Assembly: GCF_011100465.1 (NCBI RefSeq)
Contig: NZ_CP049740.1
Coordinates: 2,284,097 to 2,348,096, forward strand
DNA length: 64,000 nt
Reading direction: 5' to 3'
Origin: Jeotgalibaca arthritidis
Lineage (GTDB): Bacteria > Bacillota > Bacilli > Lactobacillales > Aerococcaceae
Made by a program: the position numbers and the translations under genes. This document shows, piece after piece, positions 33,755-43,622 of this stretch; the first letter of the stretch is position 1; each line of letters opens with the position of its first letter. The notes under the pieces were generated by a model that did not search any database, had not been told where the DNA came from, and worked only from the letters and a program-made list of their open reading frames with translations.

Positions 33755-36148
33755 TTAGCCTTTAAAAACCGCAACGGTTGCACCATTTCCACCTGCATTA
33801 TGTGGCGCAAACTCAAATGATTTGACTTGCGGATGGCGTTTTAAAGCATCAATGACACCTTGGCGAATCGCACCTGTCCCCTTACCGTGAACAATAGTCA
33901 CTTGTGGATAACCAGCTAGTAGAGCAGAATCCAAGTAGCTATCTAGAGCCATCAGAGCATCTTCATAACGGAACCCTCTTAAATCGAGTTGGGTTGACAC
34001 ATGACTATCACTCGCTGAACGAACATTTGCAATTTGACGTTTGACTTTTCTAGCTTGTTTACTTGGTTCTTCTTCAATTTTTCGTAAATCTGATTCAGGT
34101 AATTTTAATTTCATAATACCAATTTGAACAACCCATTCGCCTTTAGGTGTTTTTTCGATTAAACTACCTCGCTGGCCATACGTTTCGGTAATGACTTCAT
34201 CGCCGGCCTTCAATTGCTTTTTGTCTTTAGCTTTTTGTAAGACTTTATTCTTAGCTAAGAAATCTTCTTCTTGTTTCAAATCATCAAACTGTTTCTTTAA
34301 ATCAATTAATTCGTGCTCTTTAACAGTAGTAGACTTCCCTAAGTTCATCTGCATTTCACGAATTTCCTGCATTAAAAATTCAGCTTCTTCTTTAGATGTT
34401 TCAACAATCTGGTTAGCTTCTTGTTTAGCCTTTGCAATAATGGTTTCTTTGTCATTTTCTAACTTCTCATTAGCAGCTTTTAAGTCGCTTAAAAGGGCAT
34501 CTGACTCAGCTAGCTGTTGCTTTAATTGATAAGACTCAGCCTCAGTTTTACGACGTTTCTGTTCTAAATCGGCAATCATTTCATTCAATTCTTGGCTATC
34601 CTCTTGAATAAAACCTGTTGCTTGTTGAATAATTTGATCGGCTAAACCTAGTCGGCGGGAAATATCAAAAGCATTACTTCGCCCTGGAATTCCAATCATC
34701 AGACGATAAGTCGGCGCTAGCGTTTCAGAATTGAACTCCATACTAGCGTTAATCGTAGCTGGACGATTATAAGCGTAGACTTTCAGTTCTGGATAGTGAG
34801 TCGTTGCCATCACCATGCTTCCTTTTGACCCAACATAGTCGAGAATTGAAATCGCAAGTGACGCCCCCTCTTGAGGGTCTGTACCTGATCCTAACTCATC
34901 AAATAATACTAAACTCTTTTCATCAATTTGATCAATAATCGTTACAATGTTAGACATATGAGAAGAGAACGTACTTAAGCTTTGTTCAATCGACTGCTCA
35001 TCACCAATATCAGCGAAAATGCCCGTAAAAATACCAATTTGACTATTCTCAGCAGCTGGAATTTGTAAACCTGCCTGTCCCATTAACTGAATTAAGCCTA
35101 ATGTTTTTAAAGCAATCGTTTTACCACCCGTATTGGGTCCTGTAATAATTAACGCTTGGTATTCTTCACCAATAATCAAATCATTGGCAACCACGTGCTC
35201 TTGATCAATTAACGGATGGCGTGCACCCCAAATCGCTACATGATTTTGACTACTTAAACGCGGACGGCTTGCTTTAATACTGTCAGCATATCTTGCTTTT
35301 GCGTTAATGACATCCAATCTAGTCAAGACTTGACTATTAGCCGCTAGCTCATTCGTATATGGCGCAAGTTCCGCCGATAATTCATACAGGATACGTTCTT
35401 CTTCTTGACGTTCTTCAGCTTTTAACGATCGTAATTTGTTGTTTAGGTCAAGTACTGCTTGAGGCTCAATAAAGAGTGTTTGACCTGTGGAACTCTGGTC
35501 ATGAACCACACCACCAAAATGATGACGGTATTCCTGTTTTACTGGAATCACATAACGATCATTACGAATCGTAATAATAGTGTCACTCAAGTATTGCGAT
35601 TTTTTGCCCCTAATCATATCATCTAGTTTTTCACGAACATGACCTTCATTACTTTTAATTGACTGACGAATACGTTTCAATTCCGGACTTGCATCACTTA
35701 AAATCTCACCATCATCTGAAATGGATAGCTTAATCGTTTTACGAATGTCAGGCAAATCAATTAAACCATCAACAATCTGATAGAGCTGATAGAGTTCAAT
35801 CTCCTTTTCAGACAAGTCTGCAAAAAATTGTAACATCTCTTTAGTTGTTGAAAGGACACGTCCAATTTGCGAAAGTTCTTTTCCATTCAAAGAACCACCG
35901 ATTTGAAGGCGTTTGAGAGGCATAGTGATATCAGCCAAACGCGGCATAGGAATACCACCTTTTAATCGTAATAACTTACGACCGTCATCCGTCTCTTCCT
36001 GCAAGATATTGACTTCTTCATAGGTTTTCTTTACCTCTAGTTGGAGTAACTGTTGCTTGCCAAGCTCTGTCGCCGCTAACTGGGCAACTTGACCGACTAC
36101 CTTTTCAAACTCTAGTTTTTTTAAAGTCTTTGCATTCAATTTGTTCAC
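33755..36148 (-). CDS. mutS2: Endonuclease MutS2 (ribosome-associated quality control / DNA)
   Basis: 797 residues, full length. MutS core without the mismatch-recognition domain; Walker A GPNTGGKTIALKT (about 336-348), Walker B SLVLFDELGSGTDP, long coiled coil (about 510-640) and a C-terminal Smr domain with LDLRGFRYEDAL and HGKGTGAIRQG. MutS2 suppresses recombination and in Bacillus splits collided ribosomes (RqcU). Follows cvpA after 57 bp. Confidence 0.95.
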   Translation of the reverse strand: MNKLNAKTLKKLEFEKVVGQVAQLAATELGKQQLLQLEVKKTYEEVNILQEETDDGRKLLRLKGGIPMPRLADITMPLKRLQIGGSLNGKELSQIGRVLSTTKEMLQFFADLSEKEIELYQLYQIVDGLIDLPDIRKTIKLSISDDGEILSDASPELKRIRQSIKSNEGHVREKLDDMIRGKKSQYLSDTIITIRNDRYVIPVKQEYRHHFGGVVHDQSSTGQTLFIEPQAVLDLNNKLRSLKAEERQEEERILYELSAELAPYTNELAANSQVLTRLDVINAKARYADSIKASRPRLSSQNHVAIWGARHPLIDQEHVVANDLIIGEEYQALIITGPNTGGKTIALKTLGLIQLMGQAGLQIPAAENSQIGIFTGIFADIGDEQSIEQSLSTFSSHMSNIVTIIDQIDEKSLVLFDELGSGTDPQEGASLAISILDYVGSKGSMVMATTHYPELKVYAYNRPATINASMEFNSETLAPTYRLMIGIPGRSNAFDISRRLGLADQIIQQATGFIQEDSQELNEMIADLEQKRRKTEAESYQLKQQLAESDALLSDLKAANEKLENDKETIIAKAKQEANQIVETSKEEAEFLMQEIREMQMNLGKSTTVKEHELIDLKKQFDDLKQEEDFLAKNKVLQKAKDKKQLKAGDEVITETYGQRGSLIEKTPKGEWVVQIGIMKLKLPESDLRKIEEEPSKQARKVKRQIANVRSASDSHVSTQLDLRGFRYEDALMALDSYLDSALLAGYPQVTIVHGKGTGAIRQGVIDALKRHPQVKSFEFAPHNAGGNGATVAVFKG

Positions 36149-36173
36149 CTCTTTTACTTTAATTCAAAACAAT

Positions 36174-36197
36174 GAGGCTGGGACAACGCCCCGCCTC
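36174..36197. terminator. Hairpin between cvpA and mutS2
   Basis: Stem GAGGCTGGG/CCCCGCCTC with one mismatch, loop ACAACG. The T run lies on the plus-strand side, so for the minus-strand operon it may only attenuate. Confidence 0.45.
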
Positions 36198-36205
36198 TCT
36201 CTTTT

Positions 36206-36757
36206 TTATAGTTGACCAACTAATCCTAACCACAAGTCAGAAATGGTTGATGATAAATAAGGTGTATTAGCGATCATCCATCTTGCTAAATTACTATCTG
36301 CTAATAATTGCTGAACAGCTTCAAACGGAATCATGGTCAGAATATACAATAGTAGAAATATCCCCAAATATTGCATTAAAAAGCCAAGCAAGCCGCCACC
36401 AATGTCATTTAATTGTTTGACAACCGGTAAAAAGGTTAAGGAATTTAACATATAACCAATAATACGCGTTGCTAACCATCCAACAAAGATAATTAACAAG
36501 AATGAGATGCCATTATAGAAGGCTACATCAAGATTTAACACTTGAATGGCATCATAAAACACCATCTGATCATCAATGCCTGGTTGCGCATAAGGAACGA
36601 GCATTTCAAGGTATTCTGCAAGTTGTAAATAATACTGTTGGGCAAAGTAAAAAGATATGATATAGCCCGCAGTATGAACGAGTTGTAAAACAAGGCCTCT
36701 TCTTACGCCTGCATAGACACCCATACAAAGTAGTAATAATATAATGATTGTCAGCAT
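36206..36757 (-). CDS. CvpA family membrane protein
   Basis: 183 residues with four membrane segments (about 1-20, 28-45, 75-100, 115-145). The family start IILLLLCMGVYAGVRRGLVLQ and RIIGYMLNSLTFLPVVKQLND-type loop identify CvpA (colicin V production accessory homologue). It sits in the zapA-cvpA-mutS2 order typical of Firmicutes. Role in envelope homeostasis is suggested for relatives, not proven here. Confidence 0.85.
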   Translation of the reverse strand: MLTIIILLLLCMGVYAGVRRGLVLQLVHTAGYIISFYFAQQYYLQLAEYLEMLVPYAQPGIDDQMVFYDAIQVLNLDVAFYNGISFLLIIFVGWLATRIIGYMLNSLTFLPVVKQLNDIGGGLLGFLMQYLGIFLLLYILTMIPFEAVQQLLADSNLARWMIANTPYLSSTISDLWLGLVGQL

Positions 36758-36761
36758 GTTA

Positions 36762-37199
36762 TCACCTATTTCTGGAAGGCTGTTGCCCTTCTTTTTCTTG
36801 ACTCGTTTCGAGTTGTTGTGCTTGTTTTAATCGATTCTCTGCAGCCGTTGTCGGTCTAACAAAGCGGCTTTTAGCAGTCTTAGCTGTTTTAGCTGATTTG
36901 TCAGGAACTGGATTTGGAGATGTGATTGGTCTCTTCTTTAATTCTTTTTCAAGACTTGCTAATTTCTCTTTTAACTCATCTAATTCAGCTTGCCGTTCCA
37001 TAGACTCTGAAATGGCGTTTACTGCAATTAACACAGCACGTTGTTCCACATCTAAGTTAGGCATAACGTCTTTCAATTGATCAATTTTTTCATTCGCTAT
37101 TTCCGAAACCACTTTTAAATGCTCTTCTGGTTTCTTAGCCACAATGGTATATGGCCGTTCTGCGATGGTTGTTTTATAGCGACGCTTCTCTTCCGCCAT
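36762..37199 (-). CDS. zapA: Cell division protein ZapA
   Basis: 145 residues from the ATG at 37199 (AAGGAGG 7 bases upstream). The ZapA domain (about 1-85) has YTIVAKKPEEHLKVVSEIAN and RAVLIAVNAISESMERQ, then a coiled coil. ZapA bundles FtsZ. A further about 55 basic, Pro/Thr/Lys-rich residues follow, making it longer than the 85-110 of most ZapA proteins. rnhC, often upstream, is absent. Stop and cvpA start are 4 bp apart; a TGGTAAAAT -10 is at 37233-37241. Confidence 0.85.
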   Translation of the reverse strand: MAEEKRRYKTTIAERPYTIVAKKPEEHLKVVSEIANEKIDQLKDVMPNLDVEQRAVLIAVNAISESMERQAELDELKEKLASLEKELKKRPITSPNPVPDKSAKTAKTAKSRFVRPTTAAENRLKQAQQLETSQEKEGQQPSRNR

Positions 37200-37263
37200 T
37201 TTCCATCCTCCTTGCATTTCTACATATCTTTTATTTTACCATATTTTCCCACTCTGAACAGTA

Positions 37264-37307
37264 AAAAGTAGAGAAGGTTTAGCTTATGCCTCGCCTTCTC
37301 TACTTTT
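37264..37307 (-). terminator. Terminator of the acyl-ACP thioesterase gene
   Basis: 14-bp perfect stem AAAAGTAGAGAAGG with a 16-base loop, then TTTTTA on the minus strand. Confidence 0.8.
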
Positions 37308-37309
37308 CT

Positions 37310-38059
37310 TTAGCGCTTTTCCCAAGTGATATTCGCGACACAAGCAACCACATCACCATTTTTAATTTGATGAGCAGTGACAATTTGACCGTTGCTTTCT
37401 TCTGTCATCGACAGGCTACTATCAATCATATTGCCAAATTCCACTTCTTTTTCATACTTAATTGTAATTGCTGTGATGCGATGTTCTAACATAAATGCCA
37501 TATCAACCGTATTAATAATCCAGTCAAAATACTTAGAATTATTGACATGTTTGTTAGCATCAATATCTAGATAACGCACACGGTATGGCATTGTCAGTTG
37601 ATTGTCTTCGTCCACTGGCTGTATTTTTGGTTGTCTTAATAGTGAACGAATTTCTTCTGCTTGATAAGGGGCTACAATAGCCTTATCAATACGTGTCATT
37701 TTGCGACTTTCCATATCCATAATCGAAAATGTCGTCATGACTTCGACTAATAAATTGTCACTAGTATCAAATGCCCTAAATACCCGGTAGGTAAAGAAGC
37801 GATTGTAAGACAATGCTTCTGTTTCAAACATAATCCTTTCATCTTTTTTAGGAATACGCTTAATGTCCATATGATATTGAATAATAATCCAACTCAAACC
37901 CTTTTCAAGCATGCTCTCTTCTGTATTACCTAGCGCTGCACTTTGGACACCAGAAACATGAACCATTTCATTGATGAGTGATGGAATCGTCATTTCTCCT
38001 TGAATATCACATTCGTGACTTCTGACTTGATGATTTGTTCTAAAGGTTAACCCGCTCAT
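37310..38059 (-). CDS. Acyl-ACP thioesterase
   Basis: 249 residues from the ATG at 38059 (GAGGTG 9 bases upstream; a GTG 4 codons earlier is less likely). Double hot-dog fold of the PF01643 family: N-terminal ECDIQGEMTIPSLINEM, and the second half with catalytic-region YLDIDANKHVNNSKYFDW (about 157-174, N/H residues of the active site). It releases fatty acids from ACP. A TGTTAAAAT -10 (38098-38106) lies upstream. Confidence 0.87.
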   Translation of the reverse strand: MSGLTFRTNHQVRSHECDIQGEMTIPSLINEMVHVSGVQSAALGNTEESMLEKGLSWIIIQYHMDIKRIPKKDERIMFETEALSYNRFFTYRVFRAFDTSDNLLVEVMTTFSIMDMESRKMTRIDKAIVAPYQAEEIRSLLRQPKIQPVDEDNQLTMPYRVRYLDIDANKHVNNSKYFDWIINTVDMAFMLEHRITAITIKYEKEVEFGNMIDSSLSMTEESNGQIVTAHQIKNGDVVACVANITWEKR

Positions 38060-38121
38060 AATTTTTTTCACCTCAATAAATACTTACTCATTTATCTATT
38101 TTAACATAGCTGAGATGAAAT

Positions 38122-38721
38122 TTAGCGGAATTTAACCTCAACAGTCTGGTAACCACTAGCACGAAGTAAATTAGTTATCATCTCTTTTGCTTGTTGGTCT
38201 GCTTCTTCTAGTATACCTGCTTCTATTTTATCCATTTCTATCTTTTCACGTTCTTTGTTGATTTCATCAAAAATAAGCTGTGATGGATAATCAGAAAATA
38301 ATTCACCCTCTATATCTTCAACACGTGTTTTATCTACCTCGACCACATTATCAGTAATGATTGACTGATCTAACGTAACGACAACCCGTTCATCGCTGTC
38401 AACTTTTACATCAAGTTTCGATAAATCTGTTCCAGCTTTTAAATACCCGCTATAACTAATTAATTTAATCGCTTCTGCAAAAGAAAAATCAGACCCTAAA
38501 ACAGATAAGGATTTATCAGTACGGCTAATAATCACATTGCTGTATTCATATTTTAATGTCGTCAATTCTTGTATCTCGCTTAATTGCTCTCTTACTAGTT
38601 CACTTTTTGATTCGTGGTTAGCGCTGATATTAAGCCAGTCTGACGAATTAATTGCAAATAAACCAACAAATCCGACTAACATACCCAAAATTAACGTGAT
38701 AATTGTTTTTTTCATCTCCAT
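38122..38721 (-). CDS. DUF4230 domain protein, membrane-anchored
   Basis: 199 residues (or 197 from the second ATG at 38715; AGGAG lies 4 or 10 bases upstream). One N-terminal membrane anchor (about 6-26) and an exported domain with LTTLKYEYSNVIISRTD and a long charged C-terminal helix, the DUF4230 pattern. Function unknown. It follows pheT on the same strand behind a hairpin. Confidence 0.75.
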   Translation of the reverse strand: MEMKKTIITLILGMLVGFVGLFAINSSDWLNISANHESKSELVREQLSEIQELTTLKYEYSNVIISRTDKSLSVLGSDFSFAEAIKLISYSGYLKAGTDLSKLDVKVDSDERVVVTLDQSIITDNVVEVDKTRVEDIEGELFSDYPSQLIFDEINKEREKIEMDKIEAGILEEADQQAKEMITNLLRASGYQTVEVKFR

Positions 38722-38738
38722 TTTTCTCCTATATGATA

Positions 38739-38770
38739 CAAACGGCTGAGATTTTACTCTCAGCCGTTTG
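38739..38770 (-). terminator. Terminator of pheST
   Basis: 13-bp stem CAAACGGCTGAGA/TCTCAGCCGTTTG with a 6-base loop; U run short on the minus strand, so some read-through into the DUF4230 gene is possible. Confidence 0.65.
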
Positions 38771-38790
38771 ATCCTTTTAATTCAGTTACT

Positions 38791-41205
38791 CTAGCGAATG
38801 CTAGCAGAAAGTTGTTCAGCTAATGCCGATTCAACCTTCTCAACAGCTGTTTGAACATCTTCATCCACTAATGTTTCTTGTGGGTTTAAGAATGCCAATG
38901 AATAAGCCATTGATTTCTTACCATCTTCAATTCCTTCTCCTTGATAAATATCAAATAAATGGATATTAACGAGGAATTTGCCCGCATTTGCTTCAATGAT
39001 GCTACGAATCTCTTCGTGGGTCACTGTTGCGTCAACTAAAATGGCAATATCTCTTGATGTTCCAGGATATTTTGGAATTGGATCTTGACTGATATCTTCC
39101 TTATCAGTAGCTAAGACTTGGTCTAAGTTAAATTCAAATGCATATGTTTCTTTTAGGTCATAGTCCTTAGCAACAGATGGGTGTAATTGGCCAACATAAC
39201 CGATTACTGTTCCATCTAATACAATTTCAGCTGTACGTCCTGGATGCATCCAGTCAATACTTTGCGTTGGGCGGTAAACAATTTTATCGGCTAATCCTAA
39301 ACGTGTAAAGTAACCTTCTAAAATACCTTTGACATGATAGAAGTCAACAGCTACACGGCTTGTTTGCCATCCTTTTTGAACAATGCTTCCTGTTAAAACA
39401 GCAGCAACTTGTTCTTTTTCTTGTGGTAAAACAGCTTCCGAATCTGGAAGGAAGATTTTACCAATCTCATAAAAACGAATATCGGCATTATTACGCGCCA
39501 CATTATAAGCCGTATTTTCAAGCAAGCTTGATACTAAGTTCATACGAAGCGTACTGCGATCTTCACTCATTGGCCAAGCTAAACGAATGGGTTCTGCTTG
39601 GTATTGTGTATAAGCTTTTGATTTTTCAGCTGTTGTTAAAACATAGCTGATATTTTGCGTTAAGCCTGATGCTTCCATCTCATGACGGGTTTGACGAATT
39701 AATTTTTGAGCTGGTGTTAATTGTCCTGGAATAGATGCTGTCACAGGTAGTGTCGCTGGTAAACGATCATAGCCGTAAATACGAGCTACTTCTTCAACAA
39801 TATCTGCTTCAATCGAAATATCCCAACGTCTTGGCGGAACCGAAATTGTTAAACGGTCACCGTCAACGCTGTAACCAAAGCCAAGTTGGTCAAAAATCGC
39901 TGAAACTTCTGCCATTTCAATCGCTGTTCCTAAAGAACGGTTAATCTTAGCTAAAGTGATTGCTACCTCTTTATTTTCAACCGTTAAGTTCGTTTGCGAT
40001 GCTGTTCCTTCAACGATCGTACCACCAGCAAGCTCATGAATCAAAGCTGCGGCATGATGGCCAGCTTCTTCAATTGTTGCCACATTAATTCCTTTTTCAA
40101 AGCGTGCACTTGATTCACTTCTTAAGTTAAAGGCAGTCGCTGTTTTACGAATAGATAAAGAATCAAATAAGGCAAATTCTAAAGCAACAGTTGTTGTTGA
40201 ATCGGTAATTTCTGAATCAAAGCCACCCATCACACCTGCTAGGGCAATTGGCTCCTGTCCATTTGTGATGACAATGTTTGACTCTGATAATTCACGGTCA
40301 ACACCATCTAGTGTTTTTAGTTGTTCACCATTTTTAGCACGGCGAACTAAAATTTCTTTTGAACCAATCTTATCGTAGTCAAAAGCATGTAACGGTTGTC
40401 CATACTCCATTAGAATATAGTTGGTAATATCAACGACATTGTTAACAGGACGCATGCCTGCATTCATTAATTTAATTTGAAGCCACATTGGACTTTCTTT
40501 AATCGTCACGTTTTTGATGACTTGAATATGGTACGCTGGTGAATCGTTTTGATCGTCAACAGCTACTGCCATATAATCTTCAATCTTGTCTTCTGTTTGA
40601 GAGTTTGTATAAGTCGCAAAGTTTGCTTTCTTATTGTAGATAGCAGCCACTTCATGAGCTACACCACGCATACTCAATGCATCGGCACGGTTAGGTGTAA
40701 TATCAATGTCTAAAATAGCATCATCTAATCCTAAAACAGTCGCAATGTCTTGTCCCACTTCTGCATCTTCTGGTAAAACAAAAATACCATCTGCATATTT
40801 TTTAGGAATAACGCTATCCGAATAACCTAATTCTTCTAGCGAACAGATCATACCGTTTGACACTTGCCCACGGATTTTACCTTTTTTAATTTTCATGTTT
40901 CCTGCAATGCGTGCCCCATGCAAAGCAACGATTATTTTTTGACCAGCAGCGATATTAGGCGCGCCACACACAATTTGTGTCGGTTCTTCTTCGCCGATAT
41001 CAACTTGACAAATATGTAGATGATCAGAATCTGGGTGGTCAATCACGTCTAAAGCATGACCAACAACAATCTTCTTCAAACCAGCTCCTGGTTCAATAAC
41101 ATCGTCCACTTCAATCCCTGTACGTGACATTCTGTCCGCAAGCGCTTTGGGTTCAACGTCTGCTAATTCTAAATACTCTTGTAACCATTTATATGACACT
41201 TTCAT
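38791..41205 (-). CDS. pheT: Phenylalanyl-tRNA synthetase beta subunit
   Basis: 804 residues, normal length. N-terminal EMAP-II-like tRNA-binding domain (about 40-150, VGHALDVIDHPDSDHLHICQVD), B3/B4 editing domain with EFALFDSLSIRKTATAFNLRSESSARFEKG, B5 domain and a C-terminal ferredoxin-fold anticodon-binding domain. Forms the alpha2beta2 enzyme with PheS, 3 bp upstream. Confidence 0.96.
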   Translation of the reverse strand: MKVSYKWLQEYLELADVEPKALADRMSRTGIEVDDVIEPGAGLKKIVVGHALDVIDHPDSDHLHICQVDIGEEEPTQIVCGAPNIAAGQKIIVALHGARIAGNMKIKKGKIRGQVSNGMICSLEELGYSDSVIPKKYADGIFVLPEDAEVGQDIATVLGLDDAILDIDITPNRADALSMRGVAHEVAAIYNKKANFATYTNSQTEDKIEDYMAVAVDDQNDSPAYHIQVIKNVTIKESPMWLQIKLMNAGMRPVNNVVDITNYILMEYGQPLHAFDYDKIGSKEILVRRAKNGEQLKTLDGVDRELSESNIVITNGQEPIALAGVMGGFDSEITDSTTTVALEFALFDSLSIRKTATAFNLRSESSARFEKGINVATIEEAGHHAAALIHELAGGTIVEGTASQTNLTVENKEVAITLAKINRSLGTAIEMAEVSAIFDQLGFGYSVDGDRLTISVPPRRWDISIEADIVEEVARIYGYDRLPATLPVTASIPGQLTPAQKLIRQTRHEMEASGLTQNISYVLTTAEKSKAYTQYQAEPIRLAWPMSEDRSTLRMNLVSSLLENTAYNVARNNADIRFYEIGKIFLPDSEAVLPQEKEQVAAVLTGSIVQKGWQTSRVAVDFYHVKGILEGYFTRLGLADKIVYRPTQSIDWMHPGRTAEIVLDGTVIGYVGQLHPSVAKDYDLKETYAFEFNLDQVLATDKEDISQDPIPKYPGTSRDIAILVDATVTHEEIRSIIEANAGKFLVNIHLFDIYQGEGIEDGKKSMAYSLAFLNPQETLVDEDVQTAVEKVESALAEQLSASIR

Positions 41206-41208
41206 TGT

Positions 41209-42258
41209 TTATTGCTCCTTCACTTTGAACTGGTCTAAGAATCGTTTGTCGTTTTGATAGAAATGACGAATATCATCGATACCATATTTCAACATGGCTA
41301 CACGTTCAATTCCTAATCCAAATGCAAATCCAGAATAACGATTAGAATCAATACCAGACATTTCCAATACGTTTGGATGAACTAAACCAGACCCAAGAAT
41401 TTCAATCCAGCCGCTACCTTTACAGACATTACAGCCATTTCCACCACATTTAAAGCAACTAACGTCTACTTCAACAGACGGCTCAGTAAATGGGAAGTAA
41501 CTTGGGCGTAAACGAATTTCACGGTCAGCACCGAACAATTTCTTAGCAAATAAATCAAGTGTTCCTTTTAAATCTGCCAACGTAATATCTTCTGCTACAA
41601 CTAAACCTTCAATTTGTGCGAATTGATGAGAGTGTGTCGCATCATCGCTATCTCGGCGGTAAACTTTACCAGGACTAATCATTTTAAGTGGTCCTTTAGA
41701 AAAATCATGTTTCTCCATTGTACGCGCTTGAACAGGCGATGTATGTGTACGCATTAAAACTTCTTCTGTTATATAGAAGGTATCTTGCATATCTCGTGCT
41801 GGGTGATCTTTTGGTAAGTTCATTTTCTCAAAGTTATAGCTATCCAGTTCAACTTCTGGCCCATCAATAACTTGGTAACCCATACCTAAAAAGAGGTCTT
41901 CGATTTCTTCCATAATTTGTGTGAAGACATGTTTAGTCCCAATCGCAATTTCTTTTCCTGGTAATGTCACATCGATTGTTTCTGCTGCTAATGCTTCTGC
42001 CAATGCAGCTGCTTCAAGTTTATCTTTAACGGTTTGGATGGCATCACTTAATTGGTCGCGCACCTCGTTTGCAAGTGCTCCGATAACAGGACGCTCTTCT
42101 GCAGAAACATCTTTCATTCCACGCAATGCCTCGGTAATCGGCCCTTTTTTACCTAAATAAGCCACTCGAAAATCATTTAACTCTTTTAAATCGGTTACTG
42201 CATGAATCTTTTCTAACGCTTCAACTTGAAGCGATTTTAATTTGTCTTTTAAATCCAT
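41209..42258 (-). CDS. pheS: Phenylalanyl-tRNA synthetase alpha subunit
   Basis: 349 residues. N-terminal coiled coil (1-85), class II catalytic core with [46 protein letters not shown] and [32 protein letters not shown] cysteine cluster is present, as in other Firmicutes. A T-box leader upstream controls the operon. Confidence 0.96.
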   Translation of the reverse strand: MDLKDKLKSLQVEALEKIHAVTDLKELNDFRVAYLGKKGPITEALRGMKDVSAEERPVIGALANEVRDQLSDAIQTVKDKLEAAALAEALAAETIDVTLPGKEIAIGTKHVFTQIMEEIEDLFLGMGYQVIDGPEVELDSYNFEKMNLPKDHPARDMQDTFYITEEVLMRTHTSPVQARTMEKHDFSKGPLKMISPGKVYRRDSDDATHSHQFAQIEGLVVAEDITLADLKGTLDLFAKKLFGADREIRLRPSYFPFTEPSVEVDVSCFKCGGNGCNVCKGSGWIEILGSGLVHPNVLEMSGIDSNRYSGFAFGLGIERVAMLKYGIDDIRHFYQNDKRFLDQFKVKEQ

Positions 42259-42288
42259 TGTTCTCCCTCACAGTCTAAAAAAATGCAC

Positions 42289-42535
42289 AAAAAAACTCCT
42301 CCCAAAAAGGGACGAGATATCGCGGTACCACCCTTGTTTTACTCATATTGAGTAACACTTCATTCATTAACGACAAAGTTGCCGGAGCTTTATTCATTGC
42401 TTATGCAAATCCCAAAGTCTGCTCAAGGAGTGAAAACATGCCCTTCCTGATTGATTTGCTCTCAGTCTGTGGCAAATCTCCCTGTAACCAGTACTAATTG
42501 GCAGGCGGTTCCTGTCTATGCATTTCTTTTATTCT
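42289..42535 (-). promoter_or_regulatory. T-box leader of pheST
   Basis: Minus strand contains the T-box AGGGTGGTACCGCG (42321-42334), preceded by the long stem I region and followed by the terminator hairpin CTCGTCCC/GGGAGGAG and seven T (42289-42316). The likely specifier is TTC followed by A at 42432-42434, i.e. Phe. Uncharged tRNA-Phe stabilises the antiterminator and turns on pheST. Confidence 0.92.
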
Positions 42536-42541
42536 TTAATT

Positions 42542-42570
42542 AATTTAACAGTCTTTCAAGACTTCGTCAA
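42542..42570 (-). promoter_or_regulatory. Promoter of the pheST T-box leader
   Basis: Minus-strand TTGACG (42565-42570), 17 bases, TAAATT (42542-42547) preceded by TGT. It overlaps the last codons of the HxlR gene. Confidence 0.7.
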
Positions 42571-42902
42571 GCTTCTACACAAATCCATTTATCTGCCCAT
42601 GTTTGAATCTCAGCCATGACTTTTTCTAGCGATCTTCCTTTTTCAGTTAAGCTATACATCACTTTAATAGGGCCTTCTTCATTTTCAGTTCGAAGAACAA
42701 TACCTTCTTCTTCTAATTCTTTCAGACGTTCAACCAATACACGGTCACTTACTCCTGAAATTTGTTCTGAAATATCTTTGAAACGGCGGTTATCTACTAA
42801 TAAAACCTCAATAATAAGTCCCGTCCATTTCTTACCTAAAATAGTAAATGTTTTTTCAAAACGCGGACAAATACAGTCACCTGAAAGGATCATGTTTTCC
42901 AT
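42567..42902 (-). CDS. HxlR-family winged-helix transcriptional regulator
   Basis: 111 residues. The HxlR domain has CPRFEKTFTILGKKWTGLIIEVLL (about 12-35), RFKDISEQISGVSDRVLVERLKEL (recognition helix region, about 42-65) and GRSLEKVMAEIQTW. Two cysteines, Cys10 and Cys12, sit at the N-terminus where redox-sensing HypR and related HxlR proteins carry a reactive cysteine. Target unknown; no oxidoreductase is adjacent. AAGGTG precedes the ATG. Confidence 0.87.
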   Translation of the reverse strand: MENMILSGDCICPRFEKTFTILGKKWTGLIIEVLLVDNRRFKDISEQISGVSDRVLVERLKELEEEGIVLRTENEEGPIKVMYSLTEKGRSLEKVMAEIQTWADKWICVEA

Positions 42903-42939
42903 TATTTACACCTTCTCAATTCTATTAAATTTAGTAAAA

Positions 42940-42962
42940 AAGCGGACGAGTATCGTCCACTT
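42940..42962 (-). terminator. Terminator of the HD-domain gene
   Basis: 9-bp stem AAGTGGACG/CGTCCGCTT on the minus strand (one G-T pair), then TTTT. Confidence 0.75.
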
Positions 42963-42974
42963 TTACCTGTTTTA

Positions 42975-43505
42975 TTAAAAACTAATCGTATTGGTTAAAA
43001 TGCTTCTTTTAAATGACGCCCATTTACCGCGGAATGTTTCTCTCGTACGGTTCACATAAGGTGATAAAGCTTCATCACAAGCACAATACTTATCTACTAA
43101 GGTAACAATGTAACTCTCTTTGTATTTTGGTAGAGCAATCGTTGCTCCCCACATATGTTTTAGAATAATATCTTTTTCTAAATCAGATAATTCAGTTAAT
43201 TTTAAGGCATTTTCACACGCAATTCTTGGATGCACATAGGCATGAGAGCCTTCGTCAAACTTTGTCGTGCGCCAGTCATAATAAAACAAATCATGTAATA
43301 AACCAGCTCTTGATATTGCTCGAACATCACAGTTAAGTTTTTTGGCGATACAATAACTGCGGTATGCCACAGAGATTGAATGATCTAAACGAGTACTGTG
43401 ATAGTGCTGAGTAATATCTTTTAACATTTGAACTTCTTCAGTTTCCAACAAATCGCTTATATACGAAAGGAATTCCTCATCTTTTTCCCACTTCAAGTCT
43501 GTCAT
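42975..43505 (-). CDS. HD-domain hydrolase
   Basis: 176 residues. The HD motif AGLLHDLFYYDWR (about 68-80), an upstream LDHSISVAYRSYCIAKKL (first H) and a conserved HPRIACENALKL and HMWG pattern fit a small metal-dependent phosphohydrolase. Substrate unknown. AAGGAG is 8 bases from the ATG. Single gene between a TATAAT promoter and a terminator. Confidence 0.8.
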   Translation of the reverse strand: MTDLKWEKDEEFLSYISDLLETEEVQMLKDITQHYHSTRLDHSISVAYRSYCIAKKLNCDVRAISRAGLLHDLFYYDWRTTKFDEGSHAYVHPRIACENALKLTELSDLEKDIILKHMWGATIALPKYKESYIVTLVDKYCACDEALSPYVNRTRETFRGKWASFKRSILTNTISF

Positions 43506-43537
43506 TCATCATTCTCCTTATTAAAAGTACGTCTCTT

Positions 43538-43543
43538 ATTATA
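43538..43543 (-). promoter_or_regulatory. -10 element of the HD-domain gene
   Basis: Minus-strand TATAAT with TAGTCA 16 bases upstream, 33 bases from the ATG. Confidence 0.5.
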
Positions 43544-43622
43544 CATGAATTTGAATGCTTGACTAGTGGTTTGACTTATTTTTTAGTCATTTTGATAAAA
43601 ATGTCACATATTGGTAACAACT

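Noticed and set aside
42276..42540. Reading the pheS upstream region as an unexplained intergenic RNA
   Set aside because: It is fully explained by a canonical T-box with antiterminator and terminator.
43560..43600. Small TGACT/AGTCA hairpin after the SpoU-type gene as terminator
   Set aside because: Only 5 bp of stem with an A/T loop and no convincing U run on the minus strand.
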